From Alcaligenaceae bacterium (GTDB lineage Bacteria > Pseudomonadota > Gammaproteobacteria > Burkholderiales > Burkholderiaceae_B), in assembly GCA_029267415.1 (NCBI GenBank), contig JAJUIY010000004.1, forward strand, positions 1 to 37,657: a DNA stretch of 37,657 bases. The letters are read 5' to 3'. Every line of letters begins with the position of its first letter. Within the stretch, counting starts at the first letter, position 1. Positions 1 through 9,934 of this stretch are shown here, piece after piece. Made by a program: the position numbers and the translations under genes. The notes beneath the pieces are model-generated. The model saw nothing but the letters and a program-made list of their open reading frames with translations. It had not been told where the DNA came from and made no database searches.

Positions 1-1
1 C

Positions 2-2725
2 TACGATGTGACGGACCCCACCCGTGTCGATCCTGAACTGGGTGGTGAAGACGCCCTGCATGCCTTGGCCATGGCAGCCCGGGCTCGTGGTATGGGCCTG
101 TTCGTGGATCTGGTTCCTAACCACATGGCCGCTCATCCCGATAACCCTTGGTGGCACAGCGTGTTACGCGAAGGGCGCGCCAGCCCGTATGCCGATTGGT
201 TTGATATCCAATGGGATGGCGGCCCCCCAGAGTTGAAGGGTAAAGTATTGCTGCCGGTGCTGGCCGAGCCGTATGCCAGCGTAATCCGCAATGGCCTGGT
301 TCGGCTTGCTCATGGCGATGAACAGTTTCATATCGATGTCCAGGGCATGCGGCTGCCCGTAGCGGCAGAGTCATTGTTGCCCGCAGGTCACTTTTCGGTG
401 GACGAACATTTGGCGGCGCATGAACCTTCAACGGCGGCGGGACGCCAGGCGTTGCATGGCTTGCTTGAGCGGCAACATTACCGGCTGGCTTGGTGGCAAT
501 GTGCCGGCGAACAAATCAATTGGCGTCGCTTTTTTGAGGTGAGCGACCTGGTCGGGCTGCGTGTAGAGCGCGATGATGTTTTTAGCGCGGTGCACGCGCT
601 GCCGTTGCGCTTGTTTGAGCAGGGCGTCATTGACGGTGTGCGGGTTGATCACGTAGATGGTCTAGCGCAGCCATTAGCGTACTGCCGCCGCCTGTCGCAG
701 GCTTTGCATGGCCGGGCGGGACGCCGCCCGGAAACACTAGCGGGTACGCCGCCGTGGCGGCTGGTAGAGAAAATTCTGGCCCACGATGAACGTCTGGACG
801 AACGCTGGGCTGTGGACGGCACAACCGGCTACGACTTTATGGACAAGGTAACCGGCGTGCTGCATGATCCCGACGGGGAGGCGCCGTTGACCGCCTGCTG
901 GCATCGTCTCGCACGCGACGCGCGGCCTGTACACGCATGGCGCCGGGCGGCGCGAGCACGTATGGTCAGCCATCACTTTTGTGCGGAGCGTGACGCATTG
1001 CTGGCGCTGCTTTGCACATTGACGGGCGCTGACCTCCAGACCCATGATGTCACGCGACGCAGCCTTGGTCGGGCCCTTGACCGCCTGCTGATTGAGTTCG
1101 AGGTGTATCGCACCTATGCAAGTCTGGATGAACGCACGGCGCATGACACCACGTGGCTGAAACGCGCTCGGGATCGGGCGCGCGCATGGCTGCTTGAAGA
1201 CCATGATCTTGCCGGTGCGCGCGCATTGGAGTTTGTGTCTGATTGCCTGCTAGGGCGAACAAAAAAGCTGACTGAGACATCAGTGCCCGCTGCACCCCGA
1301 CTAAATGATGCTCACTACCACGACCTCGCCATGACGGTACTGGGCGAGGCTGCCTTGCAAAGCGGCAAGCGTGCGCAGCTGGCTTTGGCGTTGCAACGCT
1401 TTCAGCAGCTTACCCCCCCATTGGCAGCCAAGGCGCTGGAAGATACGGTGTTTTACCGCTATGGACGCTTATTGTCGCGTAACGACGTCGGCTCCGACCC
1501 CGCCTGCTTCAGTGTTTCGCCCGATGACTTCCACGCATGGAACGTACACCGCGCTCGTCATACCCCGAGGACAATGAACGCGACGGCCACGCATGACCAC
1601 AAGCGCGGCGAAGACGTGCGGGCCCGCCTGGCCGTGATCAGCGAAGTGCCCGAGGTGTGGGACGATGTCAGCACGCGCTGCCTGGCCGCCATGGGGCAGC
1701 AGGCCACTATCAATTATGGTGTTCCGGCGTCACAGTGCTATATGCTGCTGCAAACTATTGTGGGCGCTTGGCCCCCCGATTTGCAGACCACGGACGAGGC
1801 CGGCATGGCTCACTATATGGACCGCTTGCAACAGTGGCAGCAAAAGGCGTTGCGCGAGGCCAAGCAAGAGAGCTCGTGGTTATGCCCGGATGACATGGTG
1901 GAGCAGGGCTATGCCGACCGAATCGAGTTTTTGCTGTGTGACCCGGAAAGCGAGAGCTGCCGCCTGCTGTCCGGGTTTGCGGCCGCGCTTGCCCCGGCCG
2001 GTGCCCTGAATAGCCTGGCGATGGCTGTATTGCGTTGCACGTTGCCTGGTATTCCGGACTTGTATCAAGGCACCGAGCTGTGGGATTTCAGCTTGGTGGA
2101 TCCGGATAACCGCCGACCTGTTGACTTCGCATTACGTCAGACGCTACTGCATGACTTCGTCACCAACGGGTTGTACGACGCACTTAACCACGGCCACGGC
2201 GGCGGGCACAGCGCAGGACCCAACAATAAGCCAGACGTTGTCGTTAACAACGGGCTCGACGACGAAGGCGGCGACACAATGCCGTTGTTGCTGGCGGGCT
2301 GGCAAGACGGCGCGGTCAAGCAGGCAGTGATTATGCGATGCCTGCAATGGCGAGGTCGTCAACCCGACCTGTTTGATCAGGGTAGTTATGAACCGCTGCC
2401 AGTACAAGGCAAGCTGGCGGACCACCTGTTTGCCTTCATGCGGCGTACGCCGACACATGCCATGATCGTGCTGGTGTCCCGACTGGGCTGCAAGGCGCTT
2501 CGGACGACGAACGGACGGGTGGAGCCGTTTCTGGATCGGCCACTGATACCGGCCCGCTTATGGCAGGATACCCAGATAAAGCTTCCGCACGGCATCCAGC
2601 ACGGCCAATGGTATGACGTGCTGACGGGGGCCAGGCGGGAAGCGGCCGGTAGCAGTTTGCAGGTCGGGGGGGTGTTGACCTGCCTTCCGGTTGCGGTGCT
2701 GGTGGCACCCGGACCGGATCTGTAG
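2..2725 (+). CDS. treY: malto-oligosyltrehalose synthase (TreY), 5' end outside the window
   Basis: Open from the window edge (YDVTDPTRVDPELGGE...). GH13 TreY-type motifs VDLVPNHMA, GVRVDHVDGL, MNATATHDHKRGEDVRARL, PGIPDLYQGTELWDFSLVDPDNRRPVD. Confidence 0.93.
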   Translation, partial: YDVTDPTRVDPELGGEDALHALAMAARARGMGLFVDLVPNHMAAHPDNPWWHSVLREGRASPYADWFDIQWDGGPPELKGKVLLPVLAEPYASVIRNGLVRLAHGDEQFHIDVQGMRLPVAAESLLPAGHFSVDEHLAAHEPSTAAGRQALHGLLERQHYRLAWWQCAGEQINWRRFFEVSDLVGLRVERDDVFSAVHALPLRLFEQGVIDGVRVDHVDGLAQPLAYCRRLSQALHGRAGRRPETLAGTPPWRLVEKILAHDERLDERWAVDGTTGYDFMDKVTGVLHDPDGEAPLTACWHRLARDARPVHAWRRAARARMVSHHFCAERDALLALLCTLTGADLQTHDVTRRSLGRALDRLLIEFEVYRTYASLDERTAHDTTWLKRARDRARAWLLEDHDLAGARALEFVSDCLLGRTKKLTETSVPAAPRLNDAHYHDLAMTVLGEAALQSGKRAQLALALQRFQQLTPPLAAKALEDTVFYRYGRLLSRNDVGSDPACFSVSPDDFHAWNVHRARHTPRTMNATATHDHKRGEDVRARLAVISEVPEVWDDVSTRCLAAMGQQATINYGVPASQCYMLLQTIVGAWPPDLQTTDEAGMAHYMDRLQQWQQKALREAKQESSWLCPDDMVEQGYADRIEFLLCDPESESCRLLSGFAAALAPAGALNSLAMAVLRCTLPGIPDLYQGTELWDFSLVDPDNRRPVDFALRQTLLHDFVTNGLYDALNHGHGGGHSAGPNNKPDVVVNNGLDDEGGDTMPLLLAGWQDGAVKQAVIMRCLQWRGRQPDLFDQGSYEPLPVQGKLADHLFAFMRRTPTHAMIVLVSRLGCKALRTTNGRVEPFLDRPLIPARLWQDTQIKLPHGIQHGQWYDVLTGARREAAGSSLQVGGVLTCLPVAVLVAPGPDL

Positions 2726-2748
2726 ACCGGGTTGGCGCGGTGCGCGGA

Positions 2749-4038
2749 TCAGGGGTAAAGGCCGCGAATTTCGTGCGCTTCAAGAATCCGCGAGCACGCC
2801 GTAATGAAGGTGGCGGTGCGCATGGTGACCTTATGTTCGGCGGCGGTGGCTGAAATTGAGGCGTAAGCATCACGCATGATGGCCTCAAGCCGTTCGTTGA
2901 TTTCGCCTTCGGTCCAGTAGAACGAGGCCGAGTTCTGGACCCATTCGAAATAACTGACCGTGACGCCACCCGCATTGGCCAGAACGTCGGGTACGACCGT
3001 GACGCCGTTGGACGCGAGGATATCGTCCGCTTGTGGCGAGGTGGGGCCGTTTGCGCCTTCAACGATAATACGGGCCCGGACGCTGGGGGCGTTCTTGGCC
3101 GTGATTTGGCCTTCCAGCGCGGCCGGAATCAGGATTTCAGTTTCCAGTGCCCAGAACTCATCGGGTGTTACGGTGTCGGCATCGGCAAAGCCGGCAACAC
3201 CACCGGTTTCACGGGCGTGCTCGGACAGGGCCGGGATGTCTAGACCGTTCTCGTGATAAACCGCGCCGGTGTGGTCGTAAATAGCCACCACTTTGGCGCC
3301 GTGCTCATGGAACAGCCGGGCAGCCGTACCGCCAACGTTGCCAAACCCTTGTACGGCAACCCGCGCACCGTTGATGGCGATGCCCGCATCACGCATGGCT
3401 TCCGATGCCACAACAAACACACCGCGACCCGTCGCCTGCACGCGGCCAAGGCTGCCGCCAATGCTGATGGGCTTACCGGTGACCACCCCCGGCGATGTAA
3501 CGCCGACATTCATGGAGTAGGTGTCCATCATCCAGGCCATGGTCTGGGCATTGGTGTTGACGTCGGGGGCGGGGATGTCGTCCATGGGGCCAATGACCAG
3601 GCCGATTTCGCTGATGTAACGACGGGTGATGCGCTCGAGTTCGCGCTGCGAGTGCTGTCGGGGGTCAATTCGGATGCCCCCTTTGGCACCGCCAAACGGC
3701 ACATTGACGGCCGCTGTTTTTACCGACATCCAGGCAGACAGCGCCATGACTTCGGATAGCGTGACATCTTGGTGGTAGCGGACACCGCCTTTACCGGGGC
3801 CACGCGCCATATTGTGCTGGACGCGGTAGCCCTCGAAATGGGCGATGGTGCCGTCGTCGAGCTCGACGGGCACGTCGACCACCAGAATGCGTTTTGGCCG
3901 CTTAAGGGTTTCGACCCATTTCGACAGCTTACCCAAGTAGGGCGTGACCCGGTCTACCTGTTCCAGATAGTCGCCCCAGGGGCCAAGTTCGTCCGGGTTA
4001 AGGTAAGATGGCAGCGAATGCGCTGTTTGTTCAGGCAT
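2749..4038 (-). CDS. gdhA: Glu/Leu/Phe/Val dehydrogenase (glutamate dehydrogenase)
   Basis: ORF 2749..4086; internal start [15 protein letters not shown] preferred. Motifs [53 protein letters not shown]. Confidence 0.93.
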   Translation of the reverse strand: MPEQTAHSLPSYLNPDELGPWGDYLEQVDRVTPYLGKLSKWVETLKRPKRILVVDVPVELDDGTIAHFEGYRVQHNMARGPGKGGVRYHQDVTLSEVMALSAWMSVKTAAVNVPFGGAKGGIRIDPRQHSQRELERITRRYISEIGLVIGPMDDIPAPDVNTNAQTMAWMMDTYSMNVGVTSPGVVTGKPISIGGSLGRVQATGRGVFVVASEAMRDAGIAINGARVAVQGFGNVGGTAARLFHEHGAKVVAIYDHTGAVYHENGLDIPALSEHARETGGVAGFADADTVTPDEFWALETEILIPAALEGQITAKNAPSVRARIIVEGANGPTSPQADDILASNGVTVVPDVLANAGGVTVSYFEWVQNSASFYWTEGEINERLEAIMRDAYASISATAAEHKVTMRTATFITACSRILEAHEIRGLYP

Positions 4039-4214
4039 GCTTCGGACCTCTATAAACTTTAGAAATAAAATGGCCCCGGCGCACAAAAAAAGTGCCCCCG
4101 AGCCCGGTAATATTTTGACGACAATCGGCCATTTTAGTCTCGAATTGGTGCAAAACGCACCCTTTCCAGTAAAACAGACCCTAAATTGGGGTCAACACCC
4201 ACGTTCGGGACACC

Positions 4215-4892
4215 CTACATGCCGCCGTAGGTGCGCAAGCCTTCCAGATCCAGTACTTTTACGGCCCCATATTCAACGCGCAACAATCCTGCCTGCTCCA
4301 ATACGCGCAAGGCCTGGTTGGTGCGTTGACGCGAAATGCGGGCCAAATAGCCAATCTCTTCCTGGGTAATGTCCAACCGCATACTTTTGCCCGGGTACAG
4401 CAAGGGGTTAAACAGCTCGGCAATGCAGCGAGCCACCCGTGCGTCCGGTGCCAGTAAGCGGTCGTACTCCGCCTTGCCAATAAACTGGGCTACTCGCTCG
4501 TTAAGCTGATGCAGTAAATAGCGATTAAAGGCAATGCTGCTGTCCAGCAGCCAGTTGAAGGTCGTTTCGGGAACTCTGAAAACCGTGCAGTCGCGCAAGG
4601 CCACCACATCGTATTTTCGGATTTCTCGTTTCAGCAGCGACCCTTCTCCAATCCATCCACCGGCGGGAACCCCTGTCAGTGACGCGGTTTTGCCATCCGC
4701 CGTGGAAACGGAGACTTTAACCAAGCCACTGCCCACTCCTAACCATGACTGTGCGCGCTCACCTTTGCGCTCGATCAAGGCGTCAGCGCGGTACGACGTT
4801 TTGGTGACGTCATGCAACACGCGTTCTTGGTGTTGCGGGTCCAGCACATGAAACCATGCCGCGGTGTCCTCAAATTCTTTTTTTGCGCGCAT
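4215..4892 (-). CDS. Crp/Fnr family transcriptional regulator
   Basis: Cyclic-nucleotide-binding-like N-terminus and C-terminal HTH (ITQEEIGYLARISRQRTNQALRVLEQAGLLRVEYGAVKVLDLEGL). Confidence 0.85.
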   Translation of the reverse strand: MRAKKEFEDTAAWFHVLDPQHQERVLHDVTKTSYRADALIERKGERAQSWLGVGSGLVKVSVSTADGKTASLTGVPAGGWIGEGSLLKREIRKYDVVALRDCTVFRVPETTFNWLLDSSIAFNRYLLHQLNERVAQFIGKAEYDRLLAPDARVARCIAELFNPLLYPGKSMRLDITQEEIGYLARISRQRTNQALRVLEQAGLLRVEYGAVKVLDLEGLRTYGGM

Positions 4893-5156
4893 GTGGATTC
4901 ACCCGGATGAAAGCGTTGCATTAATGTCGGAAGTCATGGTGGTAGTTTTACCCGAAACCGCGTGTTGACGCATGTGTGCCAAGCACAAACTAGCTCTGCC
5001 CCGGTGTACAACGCGCTTTGCGGCCCGGCGGCGAGCGCTTTCGCCTTGATCACAAGTTTCGCATCGCGCTTACACGCAGCCCCATGCGAAGTCGCGGAGA
5101 GTGACGGATGAAATCAGGGCGGGAGACGGGGTCTGCGACCGTCGCAGGAAGGCGCC

Positions 5157-5177
5157 CCGCGCTGTCAACACAGCGGG
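5157..5177 (-). terminator. possible terminator hairpin downstream of the PaaK-like gene (no U-tract)
   Basis: Inverted repeat CCGC-GCTGT-CAAC-ACAGC-GGG with one bulge, about 25 nt beyond the stop of the 5202..6461 gene. Confidence 0.35.
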
Positions 5178-5201
5178 AGCGGTGCGAAGATTCAGACGGG
5201 G

Positions 5202-6461
5202 CTAGCCCAGCTGATGGTCGCGTGCGTCTTCGATCACCTTGCCGTCATTGGGCAGGCTGTCAATGGGCACAACTTCGATCTCGGCGCGCATTTTGGTGAC
5301 TTCGCGCATGGCGTCAGCCACGTGCTGTGTCAGCATGTTATCTGTGTTGGGTGCTTCAATCTTTAGCGTCATTTGGTCATTGGCCATTTCGCCACTTACC
5401 ACCAGGCGCACGCGACGAATGTCGGGAAAGCGTTTGGCAACTTGGTCAACCTGGCCCGGATGCACGAACATGCCGCGTACTTTTACGGTTTGGTCGGCTC
5501 GTCCCATCCAGCCTTTGATGCGGGTGTTGGTGCGGCCGGTGGGGCAGGACCCAGGCAGAACAGCCGAAAGGTCGCCGGTACCGAATCGAATCAGGGGATA
5601 TTCAGGCCGCAGGACCGTGACCACCACTTCACCCACCTCGCCTTCCGGCACCGGGTCGCCCGTACCGGGACGCACAATTTCAACAATGACGGACTCGTCA
5701 ACCACCAAGCCTTCGCGTGAGGCGGTCTCGTAGGCGATCAGGCCCACATCTGCCGTGGCATAGCATTGGTAGGCCTGGATGCCGCGTTGGGCAAACCAGT
5801 CGCGCAGGGCGGGTGGGAAGGGCTCGCCACTGACCATGGCTTTACGCACGCTGGAGATGTCGGTGCCGGATTCTTGCGCTTTTTCTACCAGAATGCGCAG
5901 AAAACTGGGGGTGCCAATATACGCGTCGGGGCGCAGGTCGGCCATGGCCGCCAGTTGCTGCTCGGTTTGGCCAGTGCCGGCCGGAAACACGGTACACCCC
6001 AGCGCCAGGGCGCCGCCTTCAAGAATGAAGGCACCCGGTGTCATGTGGTAGCTGAACGCGTTGTGTGCGAGGTCGCCTTCGCGAAACCCGGCGGCGTATA
6101 ACGCCCGGGCCGTTCTCCAGTAGTCCGCGCTTGTTCCTTCGGGTTCGTAGATGGGCCCCGGGCTGGCAAACAAGCGCCCCATGGACCGACCCTTACGCAC
6201 CGCTGCAAAGCCGCCGAATACATCCCCCCCTTGGGCCCGGCTGGCGCGCTGACGCTCCAGTAGTTCGGTCTTGCGGGTAACGGGCAACCGGGCCAGCGCG
6301 TCGCGTGATTGGATTTGTGCCGCGTCGACGCCGGCCAGAATGTCTGCGAACGCCGTGCTATTGGCCTGGGCATGCCTGACCTGACGGCTCAGGGCCTCCA
6401 TTAACTGGGCTTCGCGTTGCTTGGGGCTGCGGGTTTCAAGGTCGTCCAGAAATTCACTCAT
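5202..6461 (-). CDS. phenylacetate-CoA ligase-like (PaaK-type) AMP-dependent ligase
   Basis: PaaK-like features: EGTSADYW, YQCYATADVGLIAYE, PLIRFGTGDLS, IKGWMGRADQTVKVRGMFVHPGQV. Confidence 0.85.
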   Translation of the reverse strand: MSEFLDDLETRSPKQREAQLMEALSRQVRHAQANSTAFADILAGVDAAQIQSRDALARLPVTRKTELLERQRASRAQGGDVFGGFAAVRKGRSMGRLFASPGPIYEPEGTSADYWRTARALYAAGFREGDLAHNAFSYHMTPGAFILEGGALALGCTVFPAGTGQTEQQLAAMADLRPDAYIGTPSFLRILVEKAQESGTDISSVRKAMVSGEPFPPALRDWFAQRGIQAYQCYATADVGLIAYETASREGLVVDESVIVEIVRPGTGDPVPEGEVGEVVVTVLRPEYPLIRFGTGDLSAVLPGSCPTGRTNTRIKGWMGRADQTVKVRGMFVHPGQVDQVAKRFPDIRRVRLVVSGEMANDQMTLKIEAPNTDNMLTQHVADAMREVTKMRAEIEVVPIDSLPNDGKVIEDARDHQLG

Positions 6462-6494
6462 AATTAATCTACTGTAGGTAGTGGGCTGTCATGC

Positions 6495-6540
6495 AAAAAA
6501 GCGTGGCTGGCAGGCTCTGTGCCCTCAGGCAAGCCAGCGT
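6495..6540 (-). terminator. possible intrinsic terminator/attenuator between livF-like and PaaK-like genes
   Basis: On the minus strand, GCTGGC...GCCAGC overlaps the livF-like stop and is followed after about 5 nt by T6 (A6 at 6495-6500 on +). Confidence 0.4.
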
Positions 6541-7349
6541 TTGCGTCGTTTATAACTTTTGACGTTGCGAAAGCTGATTCGCTCGTCGCCGCCCACGCCA
6601 AGATAGAACTCTTTCACATCTTGGTTGGTGGCCAGGTCGTGCGCGTTACCGTCCATCACGATACGACCGCTTTCAAGGATGTATCCGTAGTCGGCGTACT
6701 TCAGGGCCATATTGGTGTTTTGTTCGGCCAGCAAAAAGGTGGTGCCTTCCTTTTGGTTCAGTTCGAGCACAATGTTGAATACTTCTTCGACCAGCTGCGG
6801 CGCCAGCCCCATTGAGGGCTCGTCCAGCAGGACCAGTCGGGGATTTGACATCAGGGCGCGCCCAATCGCGCACATTTGTTGCTCCCCGCCAGAAGTGTAC
6901 GCTGCCTGGCTTTTGCGGCGGTCTTTCAGGCGCGGAAAATAGTTGTAGATTTTTTCTAGGTTGGCCGCGATTTCACCGCGGTCTTTGCGGGTGTAGGCGC
7001 CCGTCAGCAAGTTTTCTTCGATGGTCAGGTGGGCAAAGCAGTGACGGCCTTCCATTACTTGCACAACGCCGCGCTTCACCAGTTCGGACGGGCTGAGGTT
7101 TTCGATGCGTTCGCCCAGGTAATTGATGTAGCCTTTGGTGACCTCGCCACGCTCGCCTCTAAGCAGGTTGGAGATGGCCCGCAATGTGGTGGTCTTGCCA
7201 GCGCCGTTACCGCCAAGGAGCGCCACAATGCCTTTCTCGGGCACCGTAAGTGACACACCCTTCAGAACCAGGATGACGTGGTTGTAGATGACCTCGATGC
7301 CATTGACATCGAGCAGTGTCTCGCGAGCTGAATCAGTCATGTCATGCAT
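6525..7349 (-). CDS. branched-chain amino acid-type ABC transporter ATP-binding protein (LivF family)
   Basis: Walker A GGNGAGKTT, signature TSGGEQQMCAIGRALM, Walker B LVLLDEPSMGL. Confidence 0.9.
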   Translation of the reverse strand: MHDMTDSARETLLDVNGIEVIYNHVILVLKGVSLTVPEKGIVALLGGNGAGKTTTLRAISNLLRGERGEVTKGYINYLGERIENLSPSELVKRGVVQVMEGRHCFAHLTIEENLLTGAYTRKDRGEIAANLEKIYNYFPRLKDRRKSQAAYTSGGEQQMCAIGRALMSNPRLVLLDEPSMGLAPQLVEEVFNIVLELNQKEGTTFLLAEQNTNMALKYADYGYILESGRIVMDGNAHDLATNQDVKEFYLGVGGDERISFRNVKSYKRRKRWLA

Positions 7350-7372
7350 AAATAATTGAACACAGAGGGGGT

Positions 7373-7397
7373 GGCCCCGCGGACAAGCCGCGAGGCC
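7373..7397 (-). other. strong intergenic hairpin between substrate-binding protein and LivF-like genes
   Basis: GGCCCCGCGG-ACAAG-CCGCGAGGCC: 10-bp stem with one mismatch, 5-nt loop, just downstream of the livK-like stop. Confidence 0.6.
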
Positions 7398-7413
7398 GGG
7401 CCCGGAGTAATGA

Positions 7414-8739
7414 TCAGCTTTCGCAGTCGCGACGCTCGATGTTGTTGTCCGCGGCGTACTTGTCGGCGAATTCCTTGATCAGAGGATCAATGATCTCGCG
7501 ATCGCCTTCGTACCAATCGCTGTTGATCTTCCACTCAGTGCCGTCCCATACGGACATGCGGGCCGTGTAGGTTCCCATGTGGTTCTTGCAACTGGTCTTG
7601 TGTGGCTGCAGGATGCCGGTGAAGCCAAGCTCTTCCAGGCGTTCTGCCGTCAGATCCAGGTTTTCCAGTGCCCATTGGGCCTGTTCGCCGGTGATGGGTT
7701 TGCCAATACCGAACTCTTCCTGAGCAATGCGCACCGCTTCGGCGGTCAGCATGCCGGTGATCAGACCGCGTACATACAGGACGTCACCCACCGTGCTGCG
7801 ATCTTCTGCCGTGCCTTTACCTTGGTCGTACAGGGTTTCCAGGATGTCCTGGATAACCTTGGCGTCACGGTTGGCCGAGGCTTGTAGCGCGACGGCGTTG
7901 TAACCTTTGGCGGCTTCTTCAACCCCTTTGACGTCGGACTCGGAGCCGGCCCACCAGAAGCCATAGATTTTGTCACGCGGGTAGCCGACCGATTGGGCTT
8001 CTTTGAGCGCGGTGGCGTTCATGACACCATAGCCAACGTAGAGCACGTAGTCGGGGCGGTCGCGGCGCACCTGCAGCCAGGTGGACTTTTGGTCCAGGCC
8101 CGGAGCGGTAACAGGCAGCTTGTTAAGTTTGAACCCGTGCATCTCGGCGCGTTTTTCGAATACTGGCATGAACTCGTGGCCGAAAGGTGCGTCCATAAAG
8201 ACATAGCTGATGGTTTTACCCTTCAGATTGTCCAGACCGCCTTCACGTTCGCCGAGGGCCTGAATCATGACGTCGGCCGCGACGAAATAGTTGGGGATAA
8301 CCGGGAACACCCACTTGAAGACTTCGCCGTCGGCCGCAGCCGGTGTGCCATAGCCTGCAATCACTACAGATACCTTGTCTTCAGCAGCCTTTTTGAGCAG
8401 AGCCGCCGTGACGCCGGTTGAAATGGGCTGGACGATGGCGGCGCCGCCATGTTGGTTTTTCATGCGCTCGTAGCATTCGATGCCTTTGGCGGTATCGAAG
8501 GCAAACTCGCATTCTTCGATGCGGAACTTGACCCCGTTGATACCCCCGCGCTCGTTGACCAGCTTGAGGTAGTCGACCGTGCCGTCCGCGACAGGCACCC
8601 CGTTGGGGGCGTAAGGCCCGGTTCGATACGCGAAGATCGGGGCAAACTGTTCGGCTTCTTGTGCCATGGTCACGCTTGGTACGGTGGCGATGCCCGCCGC
8701 AATACAACTTGCGGCCAGCAACTTGGAAATGCGTCTCAT
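7414..8739 (-). CDS. ABC transporter periplasmic substrate-binding protein (LivK/Peripla_BP_6 type)
   Basis: Signal peptide MRRISKLLAASCIAAGIATVPSVTMAQ. Periplasmic-binding fold motifs (GGINGVKFRIEECEFAFDTAKGIECYERMK). GGAGACAACC before the ATG. ORF runs to 8781. Confidence 0.88.
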   Translation of the reverse strand: MRRISKLLAASCIAAGIATVPSVTMAQEAEQFAPIFAYRTGPYAPNGVPVADGTVDYLKLVNERGGINGVKFRIEECEFAFDTAKGIECYERMKNQHGGAAIVQPISTGVTAALLKKAAEDKVSVVIAGYGTPAAADGEVFKWVFPVIPNYFVAADVMIQALGEREGGLDNLKGKTISYVFMDAPFGHEFMPVFEKRAEMHGFKLNKLPVTAPGLDQKSTWLQVRRDRPDYVLYVGYGVMNATALKEAQSVGYPRDKIYGFWWAGSESDVKGVEEAAKGYNAVALQASANRDAKVIQDILETLYDQGKGTAEDRSTVGDVLYVRGLITGMLTAEAVRIAQEEFGIGKPITGEQAQWALENLDLTAERLEELGFTGILQPHKTSCKNHMGTYTARMSVWDGTEWKINSDWYEGDREIIDPLIKEFADKYAADNNIERRDCES

Positions 8740-8804
8740 GGTTGTCTCCTTAGTATTTATAAGGGCGTTTGCGCCAGGCAAGACACCGCGGTTGAAAGTT
8801 TCCG

Positions 8805-9878
8805 TCAGTGCGGGAAAGGCCAGACACGTAATTTGTGTTTGGCCGTGGACCAGAGTCGGGCCAGACCGTGAGGCTCGACAATGAGAAACCAGACGATAAG
8901 TGCGCCGAAAATCATGTGCTCGATATGCGCCGCGATGGCGGTGCTGAGCTGCAGATTAAAGAGGTCACTGATCTCGGGGAGTATCAAACGCAGGGCGATG
9001 GGCAGTACGACCATAAAGGCAGCACCGATGAAGTTACCCAGAATTGAACCTAGCCCGCCGATAATGATCATAAACAGCAGTTGCAGCGACATGTTCAGGT
9101 TAAAGGCGTCGGGCTCCCAGGCACCTAAGTAGAAAAACGCCCACAGCGCGCCGGCAATGCCCACCATGAAACTGCTGACGGCGAAGGCGGAAAGCTTGGC
9201 ATAAACAGGGCGGATGCCGATAATTTCGGCCGCCACGTCCATGTCGCGGATGGCCATCCACTCGCGCCCGATCGCGCCGCGCACCAAATTTTTTGCGGCC
9301 AATGCAAAAAGGATCAGCACGGTAAGGCAGAACAGGTACTTGGACGTGTAGGTGTTCAGCGGGATGCCCAGCACGCTGACGTCGGGGGCAGTGACAGAGA
9401 TAGATGGGCTGTGCATGGTTAGCCATTTGACACGATAGAACATCCAGTCGGCGAAAAATTGTGCCGCCAGCGTGGTGACGGCCAAATAAAGGCCCCGTAC
9501 CCGAAGGCTGGGAAGGCCGAACAAGACACCAAACAACGCGGCACAGACACCGCCCACCAGCAGAGCCACGATAAGTGGCGTGCCGGGAAGGCGCATCAGC
9601 ACGTTGTAGGCGCCGTACGCGCCTACCGCCATGAAGGCGCCCGAGCCCAGCGAGATTTGCCCGCAATAACCGATAAGGATGTTGGTGCCCAAGGCGGCCA
9701 GCGATAAGATCACCACCGGGATCAGAATGGTGGCGAGCAGATAGTTGCTGACGACCAAGGGAAGCAAAAAGGCAATGGCCAGCACGGCCAGCATGGCGAT
9801 GCGATCTTGCCGGATCGGGAAGATCTGTTGATCTGCCTTGTACGTTGTCTTGAACTGACCATTCTCTCGGTAAAGCAC
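8805..9878 (-). CDS. branched-chain amino acid-type ABC transporter permease (LivM family)
   Basis: Hydrophobic LivM-like protein (LIGYCGQISLGSGAFMAVGAYGAYN, GGLGSILGNFIGAAFMVVLP). GTG start preceded by AAGGAG; the ORF track extends further upstream. Confidence 0.88.
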   Translation of the reverse strand: MLYRENGQFKTTYKADQQIFPIRQDRIAMLAVLAIAFLLPLVVSNYLLATILIPVVILSLAALGTNILIGYCGQISLGSGAFMAVGAYGAYNVLMRLPGTPLIVALLVGGVCAALFGVLFGLPSLRVRGLYLAVTTLAAQFFADWMFYRVKWLTMHSPSISVTAPDVSVLGIPLNTYTSKYLFCLTVLILFALAAKNLVRGAIGREWMAIRDMDVAAEIIGIRPVYAKLSAFAVSSFMVGIAGALWAFFYLGAWEPDAFNLNMSLQLLFMIIIGGLGSILGNFIGAAFMVVLPIALRLILPEISDLFNLQLSTAIAAHIEHMIFGALIVWFLIVEPHGLARLWSTAKHKLRVWPFPH

Positions 9879-9934
9879 CCAGTACTCCTTACAGAAACTT
9901 GATGTCGACGCTGACTTGGTGGTGTGGTGCGCGC

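Noticed and set aside
2666-2672. G7 run near the treY 3' end as a phase-variation site
   Set aside because: Only 7 bp, encodes an in-frame VGGV in a plausible C-terminus; no supporting alternative frame product.
2436-3062. 208-aa minus-strand ORF spanning the treY/gdhA junction
   Set aside because: Overlaps both confident genes; Pro/Arg/Ser-rich shadow ORF.
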